This document shows, in pieces, positions 42,301 to 50,491 of a stretch of DNA of 64,000 nt. The notes under the pieces were generated by a model, which was not told the origin of the DNA, searched no databases, and worked only from the letters and a program-made list of their open reading frames with translations. This DNA comes from Pseudonocardia kujensis (lineage in GTDB: Bacteria; Actinomycetota; Actinomycetes; Mycobacteriales; Pseudonocardiaceae), in assembly GCF_021283305.1 (NCBI RefSeq), contig NZ_JAJSOK010000003.1, positions 1-64,000 on the forward strand, read 5' to 3'. Made by a program: the position numbers and the translations under genes. The first letter of the stretch is position 1. Each line of letters starts with the position of its first letter.

Positions 42301-43053
42301 GTGCCGTCGAGCGTGGAGACGCTTCCCCATTTCTCAGCCTTGCCCGGTGCATCCCGATCAACCGTATTACGGTTCCCAGAACGTCGGCCCGGTCCCTGCC
42401 CGCCCCATCCCCGGCAGCCGCAGCCTCAGCCGTACGGCCAGCAGTGGGCGCCGCCGCGGCAACCGCAACCGCAACAGTTCGGCTTCACCGGTGGCCACCA
42501 GCAGCCGCCACAGATCCCCACGCAGCGCAGCACCGAGCCGACGCCGTCGAAGAAGCGGAAGAAGTGGCCGTGGATCGTCGGAGCACTCATCCTCGTCCCG
42601 ATCCTCGCCTTCGCCGGCTGCACCGCTGTAGTGGGCGGCGCCGTGAAGGCGGTGGACGATGCTCGCCAGGGTGGCTCGGTCGGATTCGGCGAGATGTTCT
42701 ACTACTCGTCCAAGGTCGGGCTCATGGTTGCCGCCCCTACGCCGCACAACCCCGGGAACCAATACATCGTTGGTCGAGGCGAGCAGGGTTGGGAGTCGAC
42801 CGTCACGATCACCAACGGCAGCAGCCATCCCGTGGGCGCCAGTCTGGTCACAATGAACGCGACCGTGAACGGGGCGCCGGCCGAGCGCTACTTCGGCGAC
42901 GGCGCCGACCTGGCAACGCAAGACATCGCGCCGGGACAGTCCCTGCGGCTGCCCTTCCGCTTCAAGACCAAGAAGGGCGCCACCGGGCCCCTGCATATCG
43001 CGGTCGCTGCCGAGTTCAACGAACCAGTGTTCTTCAACGGCACTCCCAGCTGA
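42301..43053 (+). CDS. Single-pass membrane protein with Pro/Gln-rich N-terminus
   Basis: A Pro/Gln-rich cytoplasmic segment (RQPQPQPYGQQWAPP) is followed by KKRKKWPWIVGALILVPILA, one membrane helix, and an extracellular beta-rich domain (VTITNGSSHPVGASLV, DIAPGQSLRLPFRFKTKKG). The last part is like DUF4352-type domains. The likely true N-terminal sequence, QPCPVHPDQPYYGSQNVGP, lies in another frame just before 42400, so a frameshift (or sequence error) has probably hit the N-terminus. The start at 42301 is therefore doubtful. A strong hairpin follows. The gap 42008-42300 shows nothing. Confidence 0.6.
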   Translation: MPSSVETLPHFSALPGASRSTVLRFPERRPGPCPPHPRQPQPQPYGQQWAPPRQPQPQQFGFTGGHQQPPQIPTQRSTEPTPSKKRKKWPWIVGALILVPILAFAGCTAVVGGAVKAVDDARQGGSVGFGEMFYYSSKVGLMVAAPTPHNPGNQYIVGRGEQGWESTVTITNGSSHPVGASLVTMNATVNGAPAERYFGDGADLATQDIAPGQSLRLPFRFKTKKGATGPLHIAVAAEFNEPVFFNGTPS

Positions 43054-43075
43054 ACGAGAAGCTCCATGGAGCGCA

Positions 43076-43117
43076 CTCCTGGTGCTGATCCGGCAGTCGT
43101 CGGATCAGCACCAGGAG
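43076..43117 (+). terminator. 17-bp hairpin terminator
   Basis: The arm 43076-43092 (containing CCTGGTGCTGATCCG) pairs perfectly with 43101-43117 around an 8-nt loop, 22 bp after the membrane-protein stop. Confidence 0.8.
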
Positions 43118-43205
43118 GCCGCCTCCGGCGTCGCGGGAGCACCCGCCTGCAGCTCAGCCCGCGGCGGAACCAGACGGAGTCAGGATCCGCCGAAGACGAT
43201 CCGTG

Positions 43206-43511
43206 TTAGCGCGTGTACATGAGGTGCATGCTCGCGCTGACGTCGATCATCTCGAGGTAGCGGTCGAGCAACTGATTCACCGTCGCCGACGTCCGCGGGT
43301 TCCGGCGCTCGTCGACCTCGTTGACGATCCGCGTGCGCGCTGCCTCGGCCCGCGCCCGAGCATCCGGGCCGGCCGGGATGATCTCGACAAGGCGGTGCCG
43401 CTTTCCCGTGACGACGGCGTAGCCGGCGTGCACACGTACTCGCAGCCCGCCGTCCGGCAGACGATCGATGCTCCCCCGCACGCGCTTCCGGCCCGCCCGC
43501 GATGACCCCAT
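43206..43511 (-). pseudogene. Truncated phage-type tyrosine integrase
   Basis: The 101-residue frame has an arm-binding-like N-terminus (GSIDRLPDGGLRVRVHAGYA, a beta-sheet typical of integrases) and the start of a SAM-like core-binding domain (TVNQLLDRYLEMIDVSASMH). It stops at YTR, just where the next helix should continue, so the catalytic domain with its R-H-R-Y residues is missing. It lies 82 bp from a tRNA 3'-end sequence, as expected of an integrated element end. Confidence 0.65.
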
Positions 43512-43592
43512 ACGGCCGACACTATGGCGGTTGGGGTCAGGACCCGCTGGCACTGAGCGTGTCGCGCCAGCATCCGAACTGGTCGGAGAGGG

Positions 43593-43638
43593 TGGGCGCG
43601 GCAGGGATCGAACCTGCGACCGCTCGGGTGTAGAGCGA
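43593..43638 (-). other. tRNA 3'-end fragment (attachment-site-like)
   Basis: On the minus strand an anticodon-loop-like TCTACACC is followed by a variable loop, the T-arm GCAGG-TTCGATC-CCTGC and an acceptor end CGCGCCCA. The matching 5' half (GGGCGCG) is not present nearby, so it is no functional tRNA. The loop is closest to tRNA-Val(UAC). Half-tRNA sequences of this length are typical integrase attachment sites. Confidence 0.55.
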
Positions 43639-43821
43639 GTGATACTCCCCTCCTAGGGCTCCTACCAGTGACAACGCAGTCGCGAAATCCCTCTAAAATA
43701 CCTTCGGTAGCACCTTAAATCGGGATTTCATGACATGAATGGTGTCATGCCGACGGCTCGGATCACCCGCCGGAAGTTGTTGGCAGCTTGTAGCTCGCAC
43801 GACCTTCGCACAGATGAGCGG

Positions 43822-44260
43822 TCAAAGCTCCCGCACGATCACTCGCCCACTTCCGGTCCTTGGGTACGAGGGATGCTTCCGGAGCTCGTCCGGGGCACCA
43901 CAGCTGCCGAAGAGCTCGCGACACCAGGCCCGGAAGCCGCTCTCCTCGTAGCCCGCAGCCGGGATCATGTGGGTGAGCACGACAGCGTCGAGGGCTTCGT
44001 CCGGACGGGCCGTTACGGCGACGTCGCGGACGAGCGGGCAGGCCTGGAGGTCGATCTCCCGCGCGGAGGTCGAGAGGTTCTCCCGCCGCGTCCGGATGAT
44101 GCGCATGCCGCGGCCGCGAAACTCGAAGCGACCGTTCGCGTGCCGGAGCCTGATGTTTCGGCCGTTGCGCCGTCGTCAAGCTCCCGCGGCAAGCCGCCGA
44201 GGACGCCGGTCATGGACTCCGTCTGTCCGTAGATATGGCGAATGTGGATCTCGGGGACCA
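43822..44260 (-). pseudogene. Decayed acyl-CoA ligase
   Basis: Minus-strand pieces include VPEIHIRHIYGQTESMTGVL (the adenylate-forming YGxTE core motif), then in another frame NLSTSAREIDLQACPLVRDV, AVTARPDEALDAVVLTHMIP and YPRTGSGRVIVREL at the stop. This is the second half of a fatty-acid-type CoA ligase with at least one frameshift and an internal loss (the adenylate hinge is incomplete). It lies upstream of nothing intact. 44261-44425 has no recognisable content. Confidence 0.7.
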
Positions 44261-44425
44261 GCCGTCCCACTCCCGCCCGTCCACTCTGCTCAGGGTCATC
44301 CCGTCGTGGACGACGCGAAGTTGGCCCGGGTCGACTGGTTGCCCGAAGCCCACGGCGCGGTGCAGCGCCCTCCGCAGGGGCGGGGGCGACCCCTCGAGGC
44401 GATCGTGGCGTGGGCGGAAGGAGAG

Positions 44426-45208
44426 TCAGCGCATGTGCCAGATGGGGTCCCGCTTCTCCCGGAAGGCCGAGACGCCCTCCCGAATGTCCTCGGTAGTGAA
44501 GGCCAGGGCAAGGCGGGAGCGCAGCGCGTCGAGGGCCTCGGGCAGCGCCATGTCCCTGGTCGCGGCGATCGCCTCCTTGCCCAGTTTCATGAGGAGGGGC
44601 GACTTCGCCGCGACCTTCCTCGCCCACTCCCGCACCGTGGCGTCGAAGTCCTCGGCCTCGACGACGACGTTGACGAACCCCAGCCGGGCCGCCTCGTCGG
44701 CGTCGACCGGGTCGCCCAACATCATCAGCTCGTTGGCCTTCATCCGGTCGATCGAGCGGTAGATGAGCGCGGAGATCATGAAGGGCAAGACGCCGACGTT
44801 GATCTCCGGGCAGCCGAAGCGGACACCGCGCCGGGCGATCACCAGGTCGCAGGCCAGGGCGAGCCCGAACGCGCCCGCGAGCACGTCTCCACCCGCGGCG
44901 CAGATCACGGGCTTGCCCAGCTCGCCGAGCAGGGTGAACAGGCGCGGGAACCGGTCCAGCCCCGCGTACTTCTCGATGGTCGGGGCGTCGGCGGCGAAGG
45001 CCTTGAGGTCACCGCCGGCCGAGAAGACCCGGTCGTGGGCGGAGGCGAGCACCACCACGCGGACGTCGGCGTCCGCACGCGCGCGCTCGAGAGCGGCCAG
45101 CAGGCCGTCGAGCAGCTCGTCGCTCAGCGCGTTGCGGGCCTCGGGCCGGTCGAGGGTGAGCGTGCCGACGCCGTGCCCGTCGACCGCGTAGCGGATCGGC
45201 GGGGTCAC
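44426..45208 (-). CDS. Enoyl-CoA hydratase/isomerase family (crotonase)
   Basis: The 260-residue crotonase is a close paralogue of 12094-12885 (FSAGGDLKAF, LAGAFGLALACDLVIARRGV, CPEINVGVLPFM, SAFREKRDPIWHMR). It likewise has Gly where one catalytic Glu is usual. The start is GTG 45208, overlapping the reductase stop as GTGA, so the two are translationally coupled. A redox enzyme coupled to a Glu-deficient crotonase is unusual and hints at a hydrolase or isomerase role. Confidence 0.88.
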   Translation of the reverse strand: MTPPIRYAVDGHGVGTLTLDRPEARNALSDELLDGLLAALERARADADVRVVVLASAHDRVFSAGGDLKAFAADAPTIEKYAGLDRFPRLFTLLGELGKPVICAAGGDVLAGAFGLALACDLVIARRGVRFGCPEINVGVLPFMISALIYRSIDRMKANELMMLGDPVDADEAARLGFVNVVVEAEDFDATVREWARKVAAKSPLLMKLGKEAIAATRDMALPEALDALRSRLALAFTTEDIREGVSAFREKRDPIWHMR

Positions 45209-46194
45209 AGGTCGAGCTTCAGTCGTGCGCAGGCGGCGCGCGAGACGCAGACCATCATGCTGCAGTTCTCCTCCCGCTCCTCGGGGGTCAGGACGGTGTC
45301 CCGGTGGTCGGCCTCCCCCGCGACGATCTCGACCTCGCAGGTGCCACAGGTGCCCTCCTCGCAGGAGGACAGGATGTCGATTCCCGCCTCGGCCAGGACG
45401 ACCAGCGCGGACCTGTCGGCGGGCACCGTGAGGACCCGGCCGTCGGCGAGCTCGATCTCGAACGGTGTGTCGCCGCTCGTGTCGATGTCCTGCGGGGCGA
45501 AGCGCTCCACATGCAGGCTTCCCGTGGGCCAGTGGGCTGCGCAGTGCTCCTCCAAGGCCCGCAGTAGCGGTTCGGGACCGCAGGCGTAGACCGCGGTCCC
45601 CGTCGTGGGCTCACCGAGGGCGTCCGCCAGGTCGATCAGGCCCCGCTCGTCCTGCGGCCACAGCCGCACGTGTGGCCCCAGCGCGGCGAGCCGGTCGGCG
45701 TAGGCCATCGACTCGCGCCGGCGGCCGCCGTAGACCAGCGTCCAGGGCTTCCCGGCGCGGTCCAGCTCGCCGATCATGGCCAGGATCGGGGTGATCCCGA
45801 TGCCGCCCGCCACGAAGACGTGCCGCTCGGCGGGCTCGAGGTGGAAGTGGTTGCGCGGCCCGCGGACCTCGACCTCCGACCCCGCCTGCAGCGTCTCGTG
45901 GATCCGCCGCGACCCGCCGCGCCCCTCGGGCTCGAGCAGCACGGCGACGGTGTACCGGGTCCGGTCCTCGGGGTCGCCGCAGAGCGAGTACTGGCGCACC
46001 AGTCCGTCGTCCCAGGCCAGGTCGATGTGGGCGCCGGGCCGCCACGGCGGCACCGGCCCCTCCCCCGTTGGGACCAGGGTCAGCTCGACGACCCCGTCGG
46101 CGAGCTCTGCCCGCGCCTCGACCCGCGCCCGGAACCGCGCCTCCTCCAGCGTCAGACCCGTGTTCGCTCTCGATTGTACCGTCGTGTTCGTCAT
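45205..46194 (-). CDS. Phthalate-dioxygenase-reductase-type FMN/[2Fe-2S] reductase
   Basis: The 329-residue protein has a flavin domain (RQYSLCGDPEDRTRY, GRGGSRRIHE), an NAD domain (VAGGIGITPILAMIGEL, YACGPEPLLRAL) and a C-terminal plant-type ferredoxin (CEEGTCGTCEVEIV) with ligands C278, C283, C286 and C316. This order is that of PDR/VanB-type reductases, which feed electrons from NAD(P)H to an oxygenase. No oxygenase component is seen in the window. The ATG at 46194 faces the BadI-like gene across a 182-bp divergent promoter region. Confidence 0.9.
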   Translation of the reverse strand: MTNTTVQSRANTGLTLEEARFRARVEARAELADGVVELTLVPTGEGPVPPWRPGAHIDLAWDDGLVRQYSLCGDPEDRTRYTVAVLLEPEGRGGSRRIHETLQAGSEVEVRGPRNHFHLEPAERHVFVAGGIGITPILAMIGELDRAGKPWTLVYGGRRRESMAYADRLAALGPHVRLWPQDERGLIDLADALGEPTTGTAVYACGPEPLLRALEEHCAAHWPTGSLHVERFAPQDIDTSGDTPFEIELADGRVLTVPADRSALVVLAEAGIDILSSCEEGTCGTCEVEIVAGEADHRDTVLTPEEREENCSMMVCVSRAACARLKLDL

Positions 46195-46282
46195 CCCCGC
46201 CCACCGGTCTCGGGTGCCGGCGCGGCCTCGCCGCTCCCGAACGTTTCGGGCCGATGATATAAAGGTCTGGCCAAAACTCAAG

Positions 46283-46335
46283 ACGACACCTTAGGCTCGG
46301 ACTCGCGGGCCACCGAGCACGTCGCGAGGTGTCGT
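46283..46335. promoter_or_regulatory. Spaced inverted repeat in divergent promoter
   Basis: ACGACACCT (46283-46291) and AGGTGTCGT (46327-46335) are perfect complements 36 bp apart. A TATAAA-like box lies at about 46258. The region serves both the reductase and the BadI-like operon. Confidence 0.4.
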
Positions 46336-46376
46336 GTCAGCCGTTCCACGTCTCTCATCGCCGAGGAAGGGGCATC

Positions 46377-47177
46377 ATGAAGCCCGAGGAGTTCACCGAC
46401 GTCGTCTACGAGGTCGACAACGGTCTCGCCTGGATCACGATCAACCGGCCGGAGCGGTACAACGCCTTCCGCGCCCGCACCGTCGATGAGCTCGTGCACG
46501 CGTTCAAGGTCGCCTGGGCGGACGACGAGGTGGGCGTCATCGCGCTGACCGGCGCCGGTGAGAAGGCCTTCTGCTCCGGCGGAGACCAGAAGCAGCGCAT
46601 GGAGTCCGGCGACTACGGCCCGTCGGAGACCGGCTTGTTCGAGGTCGAGGCCCTGCACCGGGTGATCCGCGACGTGCCCAAGCCGGTCGTCGCGGCCGTG
46701 AACGGCATCGCGATCGGCGGCGGCCACGTGCTGCACGTGCTCGCCGACCTGACCATCGCCGCCGACACCGCGACCTTCGGACAGAACGGGCCGCGGGTCG
46801 GGTCGTTCGACGCCGGCCTCGGCTCCGGGTACCTCGCCCGCGTGGTCGGTGAGAAGCGCGCCCGCGAGATCTGGTTCATGCTGCGCAGGCTCTCCGCCGA
46901 GGAGGCCCTGGACTGGGGCCTGGTGAACAAGGTCGTCCCCGCCGCCGAGCTGCACGACGCGGTCCGCGAGTGGGCGGACACCATGAACTCCTACTCTCCC
47001 ACCGCGCTCAAGGTGCTCAAGCAGTCGTTCAACACCGACACCGAGCACCTGATCAGCATCGGCAACATGGCCTACACCACGCTGAAGCTCTTCGGCGAGA
47101 CGGAGGAGGCCAAGGAGGGCATCACCGCATTCAACGAGAAGCGGCAGCCCAAGTTCGGCAACTACCGCACGCACTGA
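46377..47177 (+). CDS. BadI-like alicyclic ketoacyl-CoA hydrolase (crotonase family)
   Basis: The 266-residue crotonase matches 2-ketocyclohexanecarboxyl-CoA hydrolase (BadI) in many places: LAWITINRPERYNAFRARTV, FCSGGDQKQRM, IRDVPKPVVAAVNGIAIGGG, FGQNGPRVGSFDAGLGSGYL, ARVVGEKRAREIWFM. BadI opens a ring by hydrolysing a cyclic beta-ketoacyl-CoA to a dicarboxylyl-CoA. The related MenB shares the fold, but no menaquinone genes are near. ATG 46377 is used because AGGAAGGGG precedes it; the frame opens earlier at 46329 without a site. It is first in a plus-strand operon. Confidence 0.85.
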   Translation: MKPEEFTDVVYEVDNGLAWITINRPERYNAFRARTVDELVHAFKVAWADDEVGVIALTGAGEKAFCSGGDQKQRMESGDYGPSETGLFEVEALHRVIRDVPKPVVAAVNGIAIGGGHVLHVLADLTIAADTATFGQNGPRVGSFDAGLGSGYLARVVGEKRAREIWFMLRRLSAEEALDWGLVNKVVPAAELHDAVREWADTMNSYSPTALKVLKQSFNTDTEHLISIGNMAYTTLKLFGETEEAKEGITAFNEKRQPKFGNYRTH

Positions 47178-48331
47178 TGCGGCTCTCCCCGGAACAGACC
47201 AGCTTCGCCGCCGAGGTTCGCGCGTTCTGCGAGCGCGAGTGCGGCACCGCGGCGCAGCGCGACGCCCTCACCGCGGGTGGGACCGAGACCAACAGCCCCG
47301 AGCTGCTGCGCCGGCTCGCGGCGCAGGGCTGGCTCGGCATCTCGCTGCCGGAGTCCGACGGCGGGCTCGGCGGCACGTTCGTCGACGAGTGCCTGTTCCT
47401 GGAGGAGACGACGCGCGGCCTCGCCCCGATCTCGGCCTACTCCACCGGCCTGACGGCGGCGCAGACCTATCTGCTCGTCGGCTCCCCGGAGCAGCGCCGC
47501 ACGATCGTGGAGAACCTGGTCGCCGGCGGGATCGAGGCCATCGCGCTGTCCGAGCCGGGGGCCGGGACCGACCTGGCCTCCGCTCGGCTGCGGGCCCGGC
47601 GGGACGGTGCAGGCTGGGTGCTCGACGGCCAGAAGACGTGGACCTCCGTCGCCCACCTCGCGGACCACCTGCTGCTCCTCGCGCGCACGGACACGAGCGG
47701 GCCCAAGCACAAGGGCCTGACCCTGTTCACGGTCCCGACCACAACCCCGGGCCTCGCGATCCGCGGTATCGACACGATGGAGGGGCACGTCGTGAACGAC
47801 GTGTTCCTCACCGACGTCCGTCTGCCCGCGGACGCGGTGGTCGGCACCGAGGGTGCGGCCTGGGAGCACCTCAACCGCGGGCTCGGCGTCGAGCGGGTGA
47901 TCATCGCCGCGATGTCCGTCGGGGCAGCCCAGCGCTCGCTGGACGACGTCGTCGCCTACACCGGCGAGCGGGAGCAGTTCGGCCGGACCATCGGCTCCTT
48001 CCAGGCGGTCCGGCACCGGCTCGCCGAGCTGGCGACCGAGATCGAGCACTGCCGGGCCTTCGTCCACGACGTGGCCGAGCGTATCGACGCGGGCGAGGAG
48101 GCCGACCTCGGCACCCGCTCGTCCATGGCCAAGCTGAAGAGCACCGAGACCGCCAAGCAGGCCGCGCTGGAGGCCATGCAGCTCATGGGCGGATACGGCT
48201 ACGCCCGCGAGTACGGGATGGAAGCCCAGGTCCGGCGGGCGCTGGCCCCACCCATCTACGGCGGCACGAACGAGATCCAACGCGAGATCATCAGCCGTGG
48301 CCTGCGGGCCCCGGCGAAGGAGCGGACATGA
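47177..48331 (+). CDS. Acyl-CoA dehydrogenase family, EGT motif altered
   Basis: The 384-residue ACAD has IALSEPGAGTDLASARL, KTWTSVAHLADHLLLLAR, REQFGRTIGSFQAVRHRLAE and MQLMGGYGYAREYGMEAQVR. The usual EGTxEIQ reads IYGGTNEIQREII, so the catalytic Glu at this place is Gly. Either the base is elsewhere or the enzyme does not do a standard alpha,beta-dehydrogenation. The start overlaps the BadI-like stop (TGATG). Downstream are an SDR and an APH-like kinase, the context of ACAD10/11- and LvaC-type enzymes. Confidence 0.88.
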   Translation: MRLSPEQTSFAAEVRAFCERECGTAAQRDALTAGGTETNSPELLRRLAAQGWLGISLPESDGGLGGTFVDECLFLEETTRGLAPISAYSTGLTAAQTYLLVGSPEQRRTIVENLVAGGIEAIALSEPGAGTDLASARLRARRDGAGWVLDGQKTWTSVAHLADHLLLLARTDTSGPKHKGLTLFTVPTTTPGLAIRGIDTMEGHVVNDVFLTDVRLPADAVVGTEGAAWEHLNRGLGVERVIIAAMSVGAAQRSLDDVVAYTGEREQFGRTIGSFQAVRHRLAELATEIEHCRAFVHDVAERIDAGEEADLGTRSSMAKLKSTETAKQAALEAMQLMGGYGYAREYGMEAQVRRALAPPIYGGTNEIQREIISRGLRAPAKERT

Positions 48332-49233
48332 CCACCTCGAAGAAGAGCCCGTTCGCGCCGGATCTGCTCGCCGGCCACCGCGTCCTGATCACCGGCGGCG
48401 GGACCGGGCTGGGCCGCGGGGTCGCCCGGCACCTGGTCGACCACGGCGCCTCGGTACACCTGTGGGGCCGCCGCAAGGGCGTGCTGGAGGAGGCCGCGGC
48501 GGAGGCGTCCGAATCGCGGCCGGGCTCGGTGCACGTGCAGACCGTCGACGTCCGGGACGGCGAGGGCGTCGACGCCGCGATGGGCGTCCTCTGGGAGGAG
48601 CACGGCCCGCTCACCGGGGTGATCAACAACGCCGCGGCCAACTTCATCGCCCCGACCGAGTCGCTGAGCCCGCGGGCCTTCGACGCGGTGAGCAGCACGG
48701 TGATGAAGGGCTCGTTCCACACCACGAACGCGGCGGGCAAGCGCTGGATCGCCGCGGGCCTGCCCGGCAACGTGCTGTCCACCCTGACCACCTGGGTGTG
48801 GACAGGCTCGGCGTTCGTCACACCCTCGGCGATGGCCAAGGCCGCCGTGCACTCCATGACGATGTCGCTGGCCGTCGAGTGGGCGCGATACGGGATCCGG
48901 CTCAACGCGCTGGCCCCCGGCCCGATCCCCACCGACTACGCCTGGGAGATGCTCAACCCGACGGAGAAGAGCTCCGTCGGCGCTACGCAGATCGACCAGG
49001 TCCCGATGGGCCGCACCGGCACCGTCGAGGAGCTGGCGCACCTCACGATCTTCCTCCTCTCCGACGCCTGCGACTACCTGACCGGCCAGACCATCGCCAT
49101 GGACGGCGGCCAGATGCTCGCGGGCCCGGGCACCTTCGCGGGACTGACCGCGATGAGCGCCGAGGACTGGGCGGCGGCGAAGGAGAAGAGCAAAGCGGCC
49201 TCGGCCGCCAGCAAGGCGCAGCGCACGTCATAG
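48328..49233 (+). CDS. Short-chain dehydrogenase, 2,4-dienoyl-CoA-reductase-like
   Basis: The 301-residue SDR has RVLITGGGTGLGRGVARHLV, VHLWGRRK (Arg after beta-2 suggests NADPH), NNAAANFIAP and ALAPGPIPTDYAWEML. The active-site region lacks the usual Tyr-x3-Lys: it reads SAMAKAAVHSM, with Tyr replaced, as in peroxisomal-type 2,4-dienoyl-CoA reductases. An Ala/Lys-rich tail of about 20 residues follows. The ATG overlaps the ACAD stop by 4 bp. Confidence 0.85.
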   Translation: MTTSKKSPFAPDLLAGHRVLITGGGTGLGRGVARHLVDHGASVHLWGRRKGVLEEAAAEASESRPGSVHVQTVDVRDGEGVDAAMGVLWEEHGPLTGVINNAAANFIAPTESLSPRAFDAVSSTVMKGSFHTTNAAGKRWIAAGLPGNVLSTLTTWVWTGSAFVTPSAMAKAAVHSMTMSLAVEWARYGIRLNALAPGPIPTDYAWEMLNPTEKSSVGATQIDQVPMGRTGTVEELAHLTIFLLSDACDYLTGQTIAMDGGQMLAGPGTFAGLTAMSAEDWAAAKEKSKAASAASKAQRTS

Positions 49234-49272
49234 ACCTCGCAGGTGCCACGACAGCAAAGGAGCTGACCGATC

Positions 49273-50490
49273 GTGACGAACGTAGGCGGAATCACCGAAC
49301 GACCGCCCTCCCTGCAGGACCACCCGTCCGACGCGTTGCTCGCGGAGGTGCGGGAGCGCTATCCCACCGACCAGCCGAGCCAGGACGCGCTCGACCAGAA
49401 GTACGCCCGGCGCCGGGGACCCGGCTGGTCCCCGACGCCGTTGGAGACGATCGCCGACTCTGTGCGCAAGTGGATGCGCCACGAGGTCGGGCCCGATGTG
49501 GAGGTCACCGACGTCCGATGGCTCACCGGCGGCGCCTCGAAGATCCAGGCGGCGTTCACCCTGCGCCCCGGGGACGGGACCGAGCAGCGGTTGCTGGTGC
49601 GGATGGACCCGCCCGAGACCATCAACTGTACGAACAAGCGGACCGAGTTCGCGGTCATGCGCGCGGTCCGGGACCACCTGCCCGTTCCCGACGCCTGCTG
49701 GATCGACGCCGAGGCCGAGTACCTCCCGGAGCCCGCGCTGATCTGCGGTTTCGCCGAGGGCGTGACGAAGCCGCGGGCCGCGACGACCGGCCAGGTCTCG
49801 GGGCTGGGCACGAACTTCGGCCCTGCGCTGCGCCCGTCCCTGGCGGCGGACTTCGTCGCCCACCTGGGAACGTTGCACACCATGCCGATCGACGCGCTGC
49901 GGCCGCCCGACGCGGTGGCCCCGCGGGTGGGGAGCACCGAGAACGCGTTGTGGCGCTTGAACTTCGAGCGCCAGCTCTGGGAGCTCGACCGCGCCGAGGA
50001 CGTCCCGGTGATGGAGGTCGCGGGGGCCTGGCTCGAGCGCAACGCGCCCGCGCTGGACCGGGCGAGCGTGGTGCACGGCGACTACCGCAGCGGCAACTTC
50101 CTCTTCGACGAGTCGACCGGCCGGATCAGTGCGGTCCTGGACTGGGAGTCCGCGCACCTGGGTGACCGGCATGCCGACCTCGCCTACTGCACCCAGCGGC
50201 TCTACGGGCACTACGCCGAGGACGGTCGGACGTTCCTGGCCAGCGGCCTGCTGCCCGCCGAGGACCTCTACGAGGCGTACCGCCGGACCTCGGGCCTGGA
50301 GATCGACCACGACCGCATCCGGTGGTACCGGATGCTTGCCACGTATGCCGCGATCGTGAAGACCCTGGCGACGTCGGTCCGCGTCGCCCGGCTGGGCCGC
50401 TCGCACCAGGACGTGCTGCTGACCCGGCTCGAGGGGGTCGTCCCGGTCCTGCTCGGCCAACTCGCCGTGATGCTCGAGGAGGTGCTCTGA
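49273..50490 (+). CDS. APH-like kinase (ACAD10/11-LvaA-type)
   Basis: The 405-residue protein has an aminoglycoside-phosphotransferase fold with VVHGDYRSGNFLF (Brenner-type HxDxxxxN) and ISAVLDWESAHLGDRHADLA (the DxE metal site). Such kinases next to ACADs act on hydroxyacyl-CoA rather than antibiotics: LvaA phosphorylates 4-hydroxyvaleryl-CoA, and mammalian ACAD10/11 fuse a kinase to an ACAD. That this gene does so is inference from context. The start is GTG 49273 behind AAAGGAG. The next gene starts 1 bp after its stop. A paralogue is at 54247. Confidence 0.85.
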   Translation: MTNVGGITERPPSLQDHPSDALLAEVRERYPTDQPSQDALDQKYARRRGPGWSPTPLETIADSVRKWMRHEVGPDVEVTDVRWLTGGASKIQAAFTLRPGDGTEQRLLVRMDPPETINCTNKRTEFAVMRAVRDHLPVPDACWIDAEAEYLPEPALICGFAEGVTKPRAATTGQVSGLGTNFGPALRPSLAADFVAHLGTLHTMPIDALRPPDAVAPRVGSTENALWRLNFERQLWELDRAEDVPVMEVAGAWLERNAPALDRASVVHGDYRSGNFLFDESTGRISAVLDWESAHLGDRHADLAYCTQRLYGHYAEDGRTFLASGLLPAEDLYEAYRRTSGLEIDHDRIRWYRMLATYAAIVKTLATSVRVARLGRSHQDVLLTRLEGVVPVLLGQLAVMLEEVL

Positions 50491-50491
50491 C

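Noticed and set aside
43590..43670. Complete tRNA gene
   Set aside because: Only the 3' half can be folded; no partner for the acceptor stem CGCGCCC is found within 80 bp.
49273..50490. Antibiotic-resistance phosphotransferase
   Set aside because: The APH-like fold is shared, but the gene is embedded in an acyl-CoA operon and the second copy matches the ACAD10/11 kinase domain.
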